Shown: piece by piece, positions 12,318 to 24,479 of the stretch
Layout of the letters: every line of letters starts with the position of its first letter
Position numbering within the stretch: the stretch's first letter is position 1
Assembly (NCBI RefSeq): GCF_021730395.1
Contig: NC_069365.1
Location: 23,410,001-23,474,000 of the forward strand
Source of the DNA: Mercenaria mercenaria
Taxonomy: Eukaryota > Mollusca > Bivalvia > Venerida > Veneridae
Length of the DNA stretch: 64,000 nucleotides
Reading direction: 5' to 3'
Program-made: the position numbers and the translations under genes
Notes under the pieces: model-generated
Seen by the model: the letters and a program-made list of their open reading frames with translations, nothing else
Databases searched by the model: none
What the model was told of the DNA's origin: nothing

Positions 12318-12723
12318 ATATAGATTCAAAGCAGATATTTGACGAATTATATGGTATATATGGACCTCAGGTCATTTCTGTACGTTTTTATGTGGGTTAA
12401 AGCTGGGAAATTATCTGTCGAAAATTATACCCGTTCTGGTAGGCCTAAAACCTCTGTTACCAAGGTAATCATCGCTGCTGTAAAAGTTGTAGTCGAACAA
12501 GATGCGCGATTGTCGATTGTCGGTGAAAGATATAGCCAGTTGTACTGGTATATCAGAAGGCAGTGTGCAAACAATTCTGAAAAATCGTTTGGACCTGAGA
12601 AAGGTTTGCCCCAGATGGGTACCTCATTTGCTCACTGAGGAGCAAACAGCGCCTTAAATGTGCCCGGAACTTTTGAAAATATACAAAGGTTGTGATAGTC
12701 GGGTTATTTCTAACTTGCTAAAA
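12318..12723 (+). pseudogene. Mariner-family transposase fragment (N-terminal part)
   Basis: The translation contains 'ELYGIYGPQ', 'KAGKLSVENYTRSGRPKTSV' and 'IIAAVKVVVEQDARLSI'. In another frame it has 'ISEGSVQTILKNRL', 'LRKVCPRWVPHLLTEEQ' and 'ELLKIYKGCDSRVISN'. This is the order of the paired helix-turn-helix DNA-binding region and linker of mariner transposases. It stops just where the family's 'TGDETW' catalytic motif would begin, and a tandem repeat starts at 12736. At least one frameshift and one stop are present, so it is dead. No terminal inverted repeats were found. Confidence 0.82.
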
Positions 12724-12735
12724 GCATAGTCGTAT

Positions 12736-13700
12736 ATGTCCAATCATCCTACGAAGTTTCAACATTCTAGACCTAGTGCGTTCTCAACTTATGAAGTGGA
12801 AACGGTTGTTTATGTTAAGGCCCCTGTGACCTTTGATCAAGTGACCCAAAAAACAGTAAGGGTCATCTACTCTGCAAGTCCTATCATCCTATTAAGTTTC
12901 AACATTCTGGGTCAAGTGGTTCTAAAGTTACTGACTGGAAAGTGTGTTTAATTTCAGTCTATAGGGGTTATCTACTCTGTAAGTCCTATCGCCCTATAAA
13001 GTTTGATGGTTTAGGTCAAATGGTTCTCAAGCTATTGACCGAAAATTAATTCCATTTTCTGTCCGCTGCAACCTTGACCTTTAATAGAGTGACCTAAAAT
13101 CAATAGAAGTCATCTACTCTTCATGGCCAACCAACCTATGAAGTTTCAAGGTTTTGGGTCAAGTTGTTCTAGAGTTATTGACTGGAAAGAATGTTTTATG
13201 TTCAGCCCTCTGTGACCTTAATGGAGTGACCCCAAAAACAATAGGAGTCATCTACTCTGTAAGTCCTATCACCCTATGAAGTTCGATGGTTTTAAGTCAA
13301 ATGGTTCTCAAGCTATTGACCGGAAATTCATTTCCATTTCCTATTTGCTGCGACCTTGAACTTTAATAGAGTGATCCCAAAATCAATAGAAGTCATCTAC
13401 TCAGCATGTTCAGTCATCCTATGAAGTTTTAACATTTTGGATCAAGCGGTTCTCAAGTTACTGACCGGAAATGGTTTTTCAAATTAAGGCCCATGTGACT
13501 TTGACCTTGAATAGAGTGACCCCAAAATCAATAAGGGTCATCTTCCCTGCATGTCCAATCATTCTATGAGGTTTTAACATTCTTGGTCAAGTGGTTCTCA
13601 AGTTATTGATCGGAAATTAAGTGTGACGGATGGACGGACGGAAGGACGGACGGACTGGGCAAAAACAATATGTCTCCCCCAGTGGGGGAGAGACATAATT
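12736..13700 (+). repeat. Tandem-repeat element with terminal hairpin
   Basis: About six diverged units of roughly 150 bp, each with 'gtcatctactctgcaagtcc', 'cctatgaagtttcaacatt' and 'gttattgaccggaaa'. The block ends in a run of 'ggacggacgg' and a near-palindrome 'gtctcccccagtgggggaga' (13672-13691). Inverse-orientation relatives lie at 43826-44110 and 48940-49380. Confidence 0.75.
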
Positions 13701-14435
13701 GTCTGTATAATGTAGTTGAACAAATAAATAATAATAATAATGAGATGTCGTGCATATTTAGCTTAAAATTCTACTTAGCGTCCATGCTCTTAGATCATGT
13801 ACTATCAAAAGAAGATCTTAATAGCATCATCTTGTCAACTACACTTTTCATTTCTTACACAATACTCAAGAAACAATATTAACTAAAGGCATTTTGTCGA
13901 TACATAGGGGGTAATAAGGTATGATTCTCGCAATAGATTTCGATGAGAATTCCAAGAAATGAAAAAAGAATGAAATATACGTCAACACAACATAACTCAA
14001 TTTGTTTTGCTACTGTACATCTCCGTGTTGCATCTTTAATTTCTTTCCTTATTTACTCTTAATCACCTTGATTATAAAATACAAAACTCCAATGTTACAT
14101 ACTTCAATTTAATGTATCTGTCAAATACACTCAAGACATGTTTACATTTAGCCTTTCCGGTCCGGCATCGTGACTTTCATATTCCAGCATGACCAGCACT
14201 CACAGCTCTGTGGTACATTTAGCGTCACCTTTTCAAATATACAAAAATTCATTATTAAGTTAATGCTCCATCAGAACGTGTATACAACAGTCTATCAATA
14301 AGCTTAAATATTTCATTTCTGTTCGTATTGTATTTCTCAGAATTGAATGTATGTTTATCATGTTCAACTTATTTTGTCAACAGTAACAAGTTTGTTTTGA
14401 TATAGTTATTATTGATTGCTAACCGAGAGAATAAA
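13701..14435. other. No gene recognised
   Basis: AT-rich sequence with a short ATA/TAA microsatellite near 13726-13741. No feature found. Confidence 0.45.
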
Positions 14436-14833
14436 GGTACCGTTCCAGGCAATATGCAGGCAAGGGAAGGTTAGAGGTACTGTTCAAGGCATTACGTTGA
14501 CATGGGGAGACACAGATCAAACAGACATTATGAAGGCATGAGGAGGTCCAAGGTACCGTTCCATGCATTACGCTGACATGCTGACATGGGGAGAACTAAG
14601 GTACCGTTCAGGGCATTATACAGGTATGGGGAGTCCCCAGGTACCTCTCAGGGCATTATACAGGCATGGGGAGTCTCCAGGTACCATTCAGGGCATTATA
14701 CAGGCATGGGTAATCCCCAGGCACCGTTGGCAGGGGAAGGCAGGAAGGTACCGTTCGAGGCATTACACAGGCATTGGGAGACCCCAGGTACCGTTCAGTG
14801 CATTATACAGGCATGAGGAGTCCCCAGGTACCT
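14436..14833 (+). repeat. 40-bp minisatellite
   Basis: Unit of about 40 bp containing 'aggtaccgttcagggcatta' then 'tacaggcatggggagtcccc', with about eight more or less diverged copies; the clearest are at 14600-14832. Two overlapping open frames across it are repeat artefacts. Confidence 0.85.
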
Positions 14834-16195
14834 GAATGCTACCTTTTGCACTGGTAAAACTAAGTTTGGGGATGCACTACGGACAAGTGATTAAGGAAAT
14901 GTTCGGTTCTCTTCTGTTCTTACCCACCACAGTCCGATTAAAATATTTATTGTAATGAACAACTTGCGGAGACTTTTTGTCAGTACCTTCTCACTATAAA
15001 TTCTATATTTACGCAACTTTTAAAATATTTCCACCGGAAAATAGTGCATATTTCAAATGGTTAAAATCACAGTGTTTAACAGAAATATGACATTGTGTAG
15101 AATTTTCGTTTTTTGTCCGAACAAAGGTGTAAACAATCAATAATTGCGATGCGCCTCCGTCTATGTAATCTGGATGTGAATAAAACTGAAATGCATGTAT
15201 ATTGGAATGCGTCGCAAAAAATACAAATGTTTGTTAACCTTTTTGGGATTAAGTATAAACCGTTTTATTTCGATACACGATACAATCTACAAAACAATAT
15301 TGTGAAGGGTTTAGCGATGTTTAATCATTTTAGATACTTATTTCATTGGTACCGGAACAACTTGTTCACTCATTATGAAAGTCTTTAGCTTAAATTAGCA
15401 TATTTCTGATTCTATCATGGCAGAAAGTTCGTAACTACAATCGACAATAAGCGTAGATTACGTATTGTATCAGCATTGTTCGGTCTTTATGTATCTCATG
15501 GCGTTCCGTACTAACCACCACGAAACACTGAAATAGGGCGGAAATTGCCAAAACAGGTCCACTGTCATAAAGCTGATCAATAAAATCTACTTGCTTTTTT
15601 TATGCACCAATGCGGTTTCTTCTTACAGTCCACATCTATCCACTTGCCGCGTCTATTTTTGTGGGTGTGGGTGCAGAACACCCAAACATTTTCGTACTCC
15701 CGGAGGTTGTTCTCCAAACAAACAGAGTTTTCTATCTGAGGATGTTGTTCTCGGCATCTTATCGAGCAGTAAGTGCTTTGGGGAATAAAAGAATAAAAGA
15801 GCTATGTCTGTGTTAAAATCATATCGATTTGTTAAATCATCAAAACATATACAGTTTATAATCTATTTAGCCATTCTTTGGAACGTGTTACAAGTAGTGT
15901 CAAAAAGCAACAGACAATGTGGATCCACCGTCAGCAAAGTTCATACCCATTAATCGGCTATATATATTGACTTCTTCTTTTAACGCAAAGTTACACTTGG
16001 CGATGTTGATTGTAAAATCCGAATTATTTTGAAATAGGATATAATTATAAAATATCATCTCACATATGTCTACTGTGTGCGATGATATTTTCAAGTATGC
16101 CCAGAAGTAATTAAGAAAAGGCTTTTCTTAAATTTGGGCATATATTAAATGCCATAAATGTAGCTAATTAAAATTTATTACATTTCTGTTTTCAA
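14834..16195. other. No gene recognised
   Basis: Short open frames only, such as a 91-codon one at 15113-15388 without any recognisable domain or signal peptide. No repeat is recognised. Confidence 0.45.
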
Positions 16196-17775
16196 TGTGT
16201 CCCTTTACCAAAATACATAACATCCAATTCCCTTCTAAACGAGTATTTTAATCATAGCAAATACAAATCACCTCATTCCCTTTTTAATAATTTCTTTCAC
16301 CAGAACAAATACAGAACACCTCATTCCACTTTTAAAAAGACTTTTCACCTTAACAAATACAACACCTAATTCCCTTTTCTATTTGACCTTTCATCAGAAA
16401 AAATAGAGAACATATATAGAACACCTTATTACCCTTTTAATAAATCCTTTCACCAGAACACATACAGAACACCTCATTCCCCTTTTAACTAATCCTTTCA
16501 CCAGACAAATACAGAACACCTCATTCCCCTTTTAATAAGTCCTTTCACCAGAACAAATATAAAACACCTCATTCCCGTTTTAATTAGTCCTTTCAAAACT
16601 GCAAATACAGAACCCCTCATTCCCTAATCCTTTCACCAGGACAAATACAGAACATCTCATTCCCCCTTTAATTAGTCCTTTCACCAGCAAATACAGAAAA
16701 CACACATTCCCTTTTTAATTAGAACTTTCACAAGAACAAATACAGTACACTTCCACTTTATTCCATTTTTAATTAATCCTTTCAACAGAGCAAATACAGA
16801 ACACGTAGTTCCCTTTTAAACTAGTCCTTTTACCAGAACAAACCCAAAACACTTCATTCCCGTTTTACTTAGTTCTTCCACCAAAACAAATACAGAACAC
16901 CTCATTCCCTTTTTAATTAGATCATTCACCAGAGCAAATACAGAACACGTCATTCCCTTTTCAATTAGTCCTTTCACCAGAACAAATACAGTACACTTCA
17001 CTTATTCCTTTTATTAATCCTTCACAGAGCAATACAGAACACGTAGTTCCTTTAACTAGTCCTTTACCAGAACAAACCAAACACTTCATTCCCGTTACTT
17101 AGTTCTTCACCAAACAATACGAACACTCATTCCTTTATTAGATCATTCACCAAGCAAACAGAACACGTCATTCCCTTTTCAATTAGTCCTTTCACCAGAA
17201 CAAATACAGAACCCCTCACTACCTAGTTCTTTCACCAGAACAAATACAGACCTAATCCTTTTAATTATCCTATACCAAGCAATACAGATACCATATTCAA
17301 TGAATTATTTCCAGAGGCATTTAATGATAGAAGATAATGGACACCCCATTTAAAGAATCCTTTACCAGAACAATTACAGCACATCCCTTTAAACAGGGAA
17401 AATATATCACACCCCGTTCCCTATTCAATTTGACCTTTCTCCGGAGCAAATAGGAGCATGTTATTCAAATAGTCAATTTAAAAAGGGGAAATACTGACTA
17501 CACCGTTCCCAAATTCAATGAATAATTTTACAAGAGCAAAGTTCACAATTTAGCAAGTCCCATTACTATAACAAAATCCTTTCACTGTAGCAAATACAGA
17601 ACATCCTATTCTCTATTCAATGAGTCAAAACCAGAGCAAATACAGACATGGTAAATACGGACTGCATTAAACGCGTCAGTTTGTCAGAGCAAAAACAGAC
17701 CTCAATATCATACTCTATGCAATGAGTCATTTTACCAGAGCAAAAACAGAACACCCATTCAATCAGCATGTACAA
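16196..17775 (+). repeat. ~47-bp minisatellite, long and decayed
   Basis: About 30 units built on 'cctttcaccagaacaaatac' followed by 'agaacacctcattccctttt'. Units are even from 16280 to 16985, then degrade. The stretch 16985-17175 repeats 16749-16965 almost base for base but with many single-base losses, mainly in runs (see findings). Minus-strand open frames here are artefacts. Confidence 0.85.
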
Positions 17776-18589
17776 AATAAACAAATGAGCAGATGATTAT
17801 TCAATGTGTTGTGTACATTCCAATTGTGATGACCGAAAGAGCAAAATGAATATCTAATCCTATGCTGCGCTTGTCCATAATAGTTTTCAATGATTTACTA
17901 TTAATTATGCCATACATAAGAGCGGAGTTGGTATTCACGGTCTTCCGTCAAAAGAGTGAACATTTCAATCGTTATGTATTATGACAAAAGAAAATGTAAA
18001 ACCTACTACATTGTATACATTTGGTAGTTAGATATTTAGAAACTTAACACGTCCTTGGAACTATGTATATTTTTGCCCATTAGAAGCTTATCAAGTAGTT
18101 AATTAATAAACTGGTATATGTTTAGATTACATGTTAGGGTTGTTTTCAATCTGGTTTGATTTCTCCATAAAATTTTTAAAACAGAGGATACCAAACAACG
18201 GACAGAGAACAATAAAATGGTGAAGCTTGGGACAAAAACACAAATACGTACGTTGTGCAGTTGACTATTCTGACTTGTTCCCAACATGGGAAGAGAACAT
18301 AACACGTTTCTGTCAGTGATGGACTTTTAGGAATTGTCCTTCTAAATTTGCTGAGCCAAAACACTTGGTACGGGCATGAGATCTGCCAGTAATATTGTCT
18401 CATATCCCTGTAAACATGCAATGTTGGTTTCATTTGAATGATGAATAATAAAATTCATTCTATATGAAAAAAATCAAAATGTCTTTTACTCTTGAACTTA
18501 TAAGATCTTACATTTTTTTACCAGTGGCTGATCCAAAACTATATTTATTTATTTATTTATTTTTTTTTTGCATTTGATGTTTACTCGGT
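17776..18589. other. No gene recognised
   Basis: AT-rich noncoding sequence; short minus-strand open frames at 18099-18433 show no family resemblance. An (ATTT)n stretch lies near 18541-18560. Confidence 0.45.
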
Positions 18590-19285
18590 TAAAGATATTC
18601 GCCATGAGTGAACATATGAGCTACAGCATTCACTCAGTAAAAAGTATTCCGCTTTGATTTAATGTAGAAAATCTGGTGTCACTGAAAAGAAAATCGCTAC
18701 GGATGAACATATAAGATCTGATTCGTTTGTTGAAAGATATTCATCAAGAGTAAACATATAAGAGTTGGAGTTCTAGGATCACTCAGTGAAAACATATTCG
18801 CCAAGAGTAAACATAAAGTATCTGGTGTTCATGATTGAATGATATCCCCAAGATATAGAATATTCACCACGAGTGAACATAAGATCTGGTTTTCAATCAG
18901 TGAAAACATATTCGCAACGAGTGTACATAAAAGATCTGATGTCCATGATTAAAAGATATCTGCCTAGAATGACGTGTAAATTCTGATATTCACTCAGTGA
19001 ATGATATTCATCATGAGTGAACATAAGATCTGGTTTTCACTCAGTAGAAAGATATCCGCCACGAATAAACATATAAGAACTGATATTAACTTAGTCAAGG
19101 TTATCCACCTCGAGTGAAAATGTAATACCTAGTGTTCACAGACGATTGAATGGTATTCGGGGAACTGAAAATATAACATCTGGTGTTTATTCAGTGAAAA
19201 GGTATTCACCACCCGTGGAAATATAAGATCTTGTGTTCACGAGTGAAGGGTATTCGCTTCGAGTGAACATAGAAGATATGGTTTA
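18590..19285 (+). repeat. ~50-bp tandem repeat
   Basis: Diverged units containing 'agtgaacatataagatctgg', 'ttcactcagtgaaa' and 'gatattcgcca'. About 13-14 units. No coding potential. Confidence 0.78.
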
Positions 19286-20323
19286 AAGACTGACTGACGC
19301 TGAGACAAACAAATATCGTCTATGTACGCGGCTCTCATACAATATCAACAAAGTAATTTTATATTGTGAAAATAAATTATCTACATTTCCCCCCCAAAAA
19401 ATGCAGTTATTTAAAATGCTGAGAAATATTTATGATTAAAATGCCAACAAAAGTGTGTATGTGTACTTGGTTAAAATACTGACAAAATAATAATAAAGGT
19501 AATAATAATAATAATTTTATCTAACGAGTATAACACATTTTGCTGTAGACAGTCATATCTATGGTCTTCTAAACGAGTGTATTGCTTTGTGAAAGCATGG
19601 TATTTCCAATTTTGCTTTGTTATGTCGTATTTCGTTTTAGTATCATGTTTCTCATTTTACTGTTTTGTGTTTATATGCTAATATTGCAACCCTCCAATAA
19701 ATGTTTATGCTACAAATGTGATTGACTTCTTACACCTGCGAACACACACTATAATTGAAATTCATTATACACATGCTAAAACTTAGGAAAAATGAATATT
19801 AAAAGAAATGTTCTCTTAAATTACACTTTTGTTTAGAAGTCACAACCAAAGTCAAAAAAGTGAAAACAATTTTACGAACCCCTGAATATATATGTATTAA
19901 TCGTAACACATTAAATGTATTATAATTTATGCTAAAACTGTATAATAATCTAATTCTATGCATCATTTTTTACGAAGTTTTATTGAAACAGCGTAATAGA
20001 ATGTATAATAATAGTGCAGTGTGCGAAAGACGAAACATTTTGTACTGCTAAAATGGTTGTTTCTAGCTCCAAATACCACCCAAGCGTTAAAAAGGTGGTC
20101 AATAGATAGTTTGGGGGTAAAAAGAAATTGCAAATAAGTATTTTCTACTATTTCAAATGACAATTATGGTGGTGAGACTTTTTAACACAGTATACGAGAT
20201 TTCTGCCATCGTTGCGACATTATAACATTTGTGTAAAGCTGATATAGATATTTCAGAATATTTTATATTTACATGTATAAGCATAATTTAGAGACAACTG
20301 CGACAACTGCGAAGAAAATATAT
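19286..20323. other. No gene recognised
   Basis: AT-rich sequence with a (TAA)n microsatellite near 19484-19515. No gene or long repeat seen. Confidence 0.45.
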
Positions 20324-20558
20324 GAGCCATGCCACGAGAAAACCAACATAGTGGGTTTGCGACCAGCATGGATCCAGACCAGCCTGCGCATCCGCGCAGT
20401 CTGGTCTGGATCCATGCTGTTCGCTAACAGTTTCTCTAATTGCAATAGGCTTTGAAAGCGAACAGCATGGGTCCTGACCAGACTGCGCGGATGCGCAGGC
20501 TGGTCTGGATCCATGCTGGTCGCAAACCCACTATGTTGGTTTTCTCATGGCACGGCTC
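20324..20558. mobile_element. Near-perfect palindromic MITE
   Basis: The left arm starts 'gagccatgccacgagaaaac'; the right arm is its inverse, ending 'catggcacggctc'. The arms are roughly 85-100 bp with few mismatches, around a short loop of 'cagtttctctaattgcaa' type. Inside, 'ctggtctggatccatgctg' occurs in both orientations. Both strands give short spurious open frames. No clear target duplication. The full-length fold-back suggests a non-autonomous DNA element. Confidence 0.85.
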
Positions 20559-21077
20559 AATACATTCCTTTTAAAACATATAGATTAAATGATAATTTCT
20601 GATGGAATTTTCAAGTCTGTGAACTCATAAGAAGACATTAAGGGCAGTTTACATTTCTGTGATTATAATGTTGATGGACCATATTCAAACTGGAAAACAT
20701 GCAAATGTATGATTGAATTAATAATCACTTTCAATAAAATCCATTTTCGACTGAACTACATGAATGAAGTTACCAAAGCGGATATGAAGTTGTCTGAAAC
20801 GCTGAAAAGTGTATGCGCATGACTCGATCTATTTCATTTTTTAAGACGTTCACTTCTCATGATTCATTATGTACGTTATTATTTTACTTTTTTCTAAAAT
20901 AAATTGGTACTATTCGAAACCAGCAGCAATCTACATCATATTATTATAATACTGAAATTTAAACGGATGTAGAATAGCAAGTCTGTGTTAAAACTCTAAG
21001 AATATATAACATTAAACAAAACGTAAACTGCAGTCTTGCATATCAAACTAGAATTGTAATTGTCTTTTTTACAATAT

Positions 21078-21165
21078 AAGGAGTAATTTAACGACATAAA
21101 GAGTAATTTTACGATATAAAGAGTAATTTTACGATATAAAAGTAATTTTACGATACAAAGAGTAA
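21078..21165 (+). repeat. 20-bp short tandem repeat
   Basis: Four to five copies of 'agtaattttacgatataaag' with small changes, just downstream of the minus-strand secreted-peptide gene. Confidence 0.75.
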
Positions 21166-21220
21166 TCTGCCACCGCTTACATCAATCATCCGTAAATTGT
21201 GTTGAAGTTATATATATAGA

Positions 21221-22767
21221 TTACACAGTTCTATGAAATAAATACAACATATTGTTCAAGAATTAAAAGAAAATCATTGAAGGTTTGAAACTGTTTCAGG
21301 GTAATTAACTCATACAAAAATAACTCACTTAGAGGGACTCCATGGTTGTGTACATCTTTTCACGGCACGGCTTTTTAAACTTCGAGATCTCTTGAATATC
21401 TTTGTTTGCTTCACATATTCCCACCTGTCATGCAAAAACAGAACAGAATGATATCAAGTTTCACTCGCATTCATTGAACAATCTACTATTAGTGCATGCG
21501 AGTCAAAATATGTTCGGGCATTAACGAACTGATTTATTAAAAAAATATTTTATCAATGGCTTATGCTATGCTGTATGAATATATATCGGAAATTATCAGT
21601 GTAGAACAAGTAAACAGTTCAAACCATTCTTGACTAAGATACGTTCCGTCCCAATCTAGGAATGGAGGCTTCGGCGTTGGTTTTGGAAAACACGGGTCAA
21701 TCTTTGTAGGGTCCAACAATGTTAAGGTAGGACTGATTTCCTTGACCTCTTGCGCAGATGCTACGCCCAGGAGTAAAATTGCAAACAGAAGTAGATTTGT
21801 CTGGAAATGATAAGAATGTTACCTCAACACAATCTAACGTAAGACGCGTTTGATTGTTGACACGGATTGCCGTAGTACAAGAAACTACTTACTTTAAACA
21901 AAATACATGTATTTGCAATTGATAATTTGCATTCATAAATATTTTACATGATTCCATGGTGAATAAATACTATACTTGTTGAGCAACTGGAGAAAAAGTT
22001 AAACTCCTGACTAGTCGCAAGCAAAACCGCACAACCTAGCAAAATAATATCAAGCCCGAAAAGTTCGTAAGAGGCTCGAACACTAATCATAGGAGAAGTT
22101 GTTACACAGTATAATCACATGATCTCTAATGACACAACGGATCAGAAAAGTATGGAGCAAATTTTACAGCCGTCACGCGGCTGTTGTAATAATATAGATC
22201 GATTCAGAAATTGAGTCAAAATTGTTATTAATAGAATAATCATTTGTATTTCAGATGCGTATTATTCATCACTCGGACTGCGCACCCGTGATTATATTTC
22301 CTTCGCATCTGAACTCTAAACAATGCTTTTATTGAACGGCAACTCATTAAATGAGATATATCACTTTTGTTATAGAATTCCACTTAAGCCGTTGGTAGAG
22401 CGTGAGGGGTGTTGAGGATTTCATTACCCCTCATGAATAGAATCGTTGATTCCACAAGAGAAGACTCTCAGTCAGAGTAAAACATAAATAGTATATCTTA
22501 TATCGAAATTGGAGAATTTTTAAATGTGTTCCTTTTTATTTGCTTTGTTTTAATGGCATCATATTGAATATTGTAAGAAAAATGGAAACAACAGAACTAA
22601 ATTGCTTGATGACTAGACGGAAAATGTTAAAGGGAGTTGTTATATAGTTGGTGTCTTAAGATTGAACTATCTTATATATTAGGATAATAGTAAATAAATA
22701 GAGAAGAAGTAACAAAAAAGTATTTTCTAGTTAAGATTATCTGAATAATTAAAAAGTTACATACCAT
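21221..22767 (-). CDS. Small secreted peptide, four coding exons (predicted)
   Basis: This is a splice-model inference. Reading the minus strand, the exon at 22785-22765 ends with ATG at a GTATGT donor. The exon at 21800-21643 follows 'tttccag' and encodes 'TNLLLFAILLLGVASAQ', a clear signal peptide, then an acidic/Pro-rich stretch with one Cys ('DPCFPKPTPKPP'). The exon at 21424-21329 follows 'catgacag' and ends at a GTGAGT donor. It encodes a basic tail with 'WEYVKQTKIFKRSRSL', a 'KR' site and 'CTQPWSPS'. The last exon starts at 21230 and adds Lys-Thr-Val-stop. Phases agree throughout (0, 2, 2), giving about 88 residues with two Cys. The exon-3 donor could instead lie slightly further on (GTTTGA). 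It would act outside the cell. Family not recognised; a prohormone-like or defence peptide is possible but unproven. Confidence 0.62.
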
Positions 22768-23065
22768 GGTGATAACAATTCTTTCCTATAAATAAACATG
22801 CATGTTAATATTTCACCATTTACGTATAGTGGAACTGTCCATGTAATATATGTGATATTTCTTTCCGGATTATGTTTTCAAAAATTATGCTAAAGTAAAT
22901 TACACTTAAAGAATTATCATAATGTAGGTTACAACGGTGTGTTTTTAAATTAATATGAATAACTCCCTGTTTGATTAAATGCCAACATTTAAGTAGAGTA
23001 ATGTACAGCAATTAACTACAATGTGCTTAAATTCGTTTCATCTTTATAAAAGAGAATATATTTAC

Positions 23066-23092
23066 CTGCCTTAAGTCAACAAGACTCCGTTG
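23066..23092 (-). other. 5' untranslated exon of the secreted-peptide gene
   Basis: Minus strand 'gactccgttg' region ending 'taaggcag' at a GTAAAT donor (23065-23061), with the presumed cap site about 30 bases below the TATA box. It splices to the 21-base exon 22785-22765, whose acceptor is 'tttatttatag'. The exact 5' end is inferred. Confidence 0.5.
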
Positions 23093-23114
23093 ACGAAAGT
23101 ACTCTATGTTCTCT

Positions 23115-23123
23115 CTTTATATA
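23115..23123 (-). promoter_or_regulatory. TATA box of the secreted-peptide gene
   Basis: Minus strand reads TATATAAAG, about 30 bases before the proposed start of the untranslated exon. A strong TATA box fits a tissue-specific secreted-peptide gene. Confidence 0.55.
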
Positions 23124-24479
23124 ACGATCTTCACAACACGATTGAGATACAGGTTCGTCTTGGGTGTTTATAATTCACAGGAGGTAATGGCTGACAGAAA
23201 AGTACATAAATGTTCTAGCCTGAGTTTCAAATAAATAATCTGGCCTTGACGACAAAGTAAATAGACAACCTGACCTCGATTCCAGCAACGATATCCTCGA
23301 AACTTACAAATCAATTATATTCGCATCGCTCGCAACAAACTATTCCATTATTTTCGTATCCACAGTCTTGCTTCTGTTCAGCCAGTACAATATATATACC
23401 AAACTCTTCAAAATTTCAATCATAAAAGGTATAAAGCGATTTAAGTTTTGAAACTGAATTATGAATGCAAGTTTTGTTCTTAATAAATTACCGTCTCGCC
23501 ACAGTTACAAAATAATTGAAAAATTATGCCCAAGTTTCTTTGTAAATACATGTACATAATAGAGTCTGACAAAACAGCCAATCCACCAATACCAACCCGC
23601 AAGCAAAACGAACAAAGGAAGGGATATAGTTGACCATTGCCTTCCAACGGTTCGTGGCAAAAACGCTACTAGGCAGTTCATATCGGTGATACGCTTAACC
23701 TCTACCCTGTTCGAAAGTTATAGAACACATTAAATACAATGCACGATATTTAAACTATATATAAATCAAACCTCAAAACATTTTCGTTTGTATTCAATGC
23801 CTGTGCAGAAGACATAACAGCAGGAAGAACACCATTAAGGGCCCAAAAAAAACAGTGATAGTATTCACGTATCAAAAACAGCTAAATAGCAAAACTCTGT
23901 CGCGCCTCCTAGATGTAAGAACGAATAATTATTAAGTTTGGTATATAATCCTTTGTAACATATGTTCCTTTACTTATATTTAAAGTAACAGATGCGAAAC
24001 ATGTTAAACTATGTGGGCCAATACAACACTTATAATGTCTTCTGTTTATACGCGGGAATGAGCTGACGAGATTATTATAAGATAAATATTCCTCTGGATT
24101 ATATAATTAGTCATGAAAACATGTTTGTGATTTACCAATTAATATTTTCATTAACCTAAATGAACCTAATGGTCATATATCCAATCACTACCAGTTTTAT
24201 AACACACAGTTAAGAAATGCTAAAAGAAAAAAACGCGAATCTATTACGGTTTATATTAGGAAAATGTTTGATGGTGGCCCGAAGTCCAAGGACTTCCAAG
24301 CCTTTCCTATCTCAAAAATCAGGAAGTCCGACAGCCAAATCATCCTTAAAGATCAAGAACAAAATAACTTATATCTGATCAAAACATAGTTGTAGACAAA
24401 TTGAATGCCCTTTGCTTACATTGCAAAAACATTGGTATGAACAATAGTACCCCAGTAAATAAGGATCATCCTAGTATTA
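23124..24479. other. No gene recognised
   Basis: Presumed upstream region of the minus-strand gene, then AT-rich DNA up to the LINE remnant. No ORF or repeat identified. Confidence 0.45.

Noticed and set aside
14563-14835. Two overlapping repetitive open frames
   Set aside because: They lie wholly in a 40-bp minisatellite; repeated peptide units follow the DNA repeat.
16196-17775. Regularly spaced units resembling a CRISPR array
   Set aside because: Units are contiguous and diverged with no distinct repeat/spacer split or cas genes, and the genome is animal.
20269-20514. Short open frames on both strands
   Set aside because: They come from the palindromic MITE, which reads similarly on both strands.
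22252-22316. Inverted 'cagatgcg'/'cgcatctg' pair as a regulatory hairpin
   Set aside because: Arms are short and widely spaced; chance or part of an unrecognised repeat is as likely.
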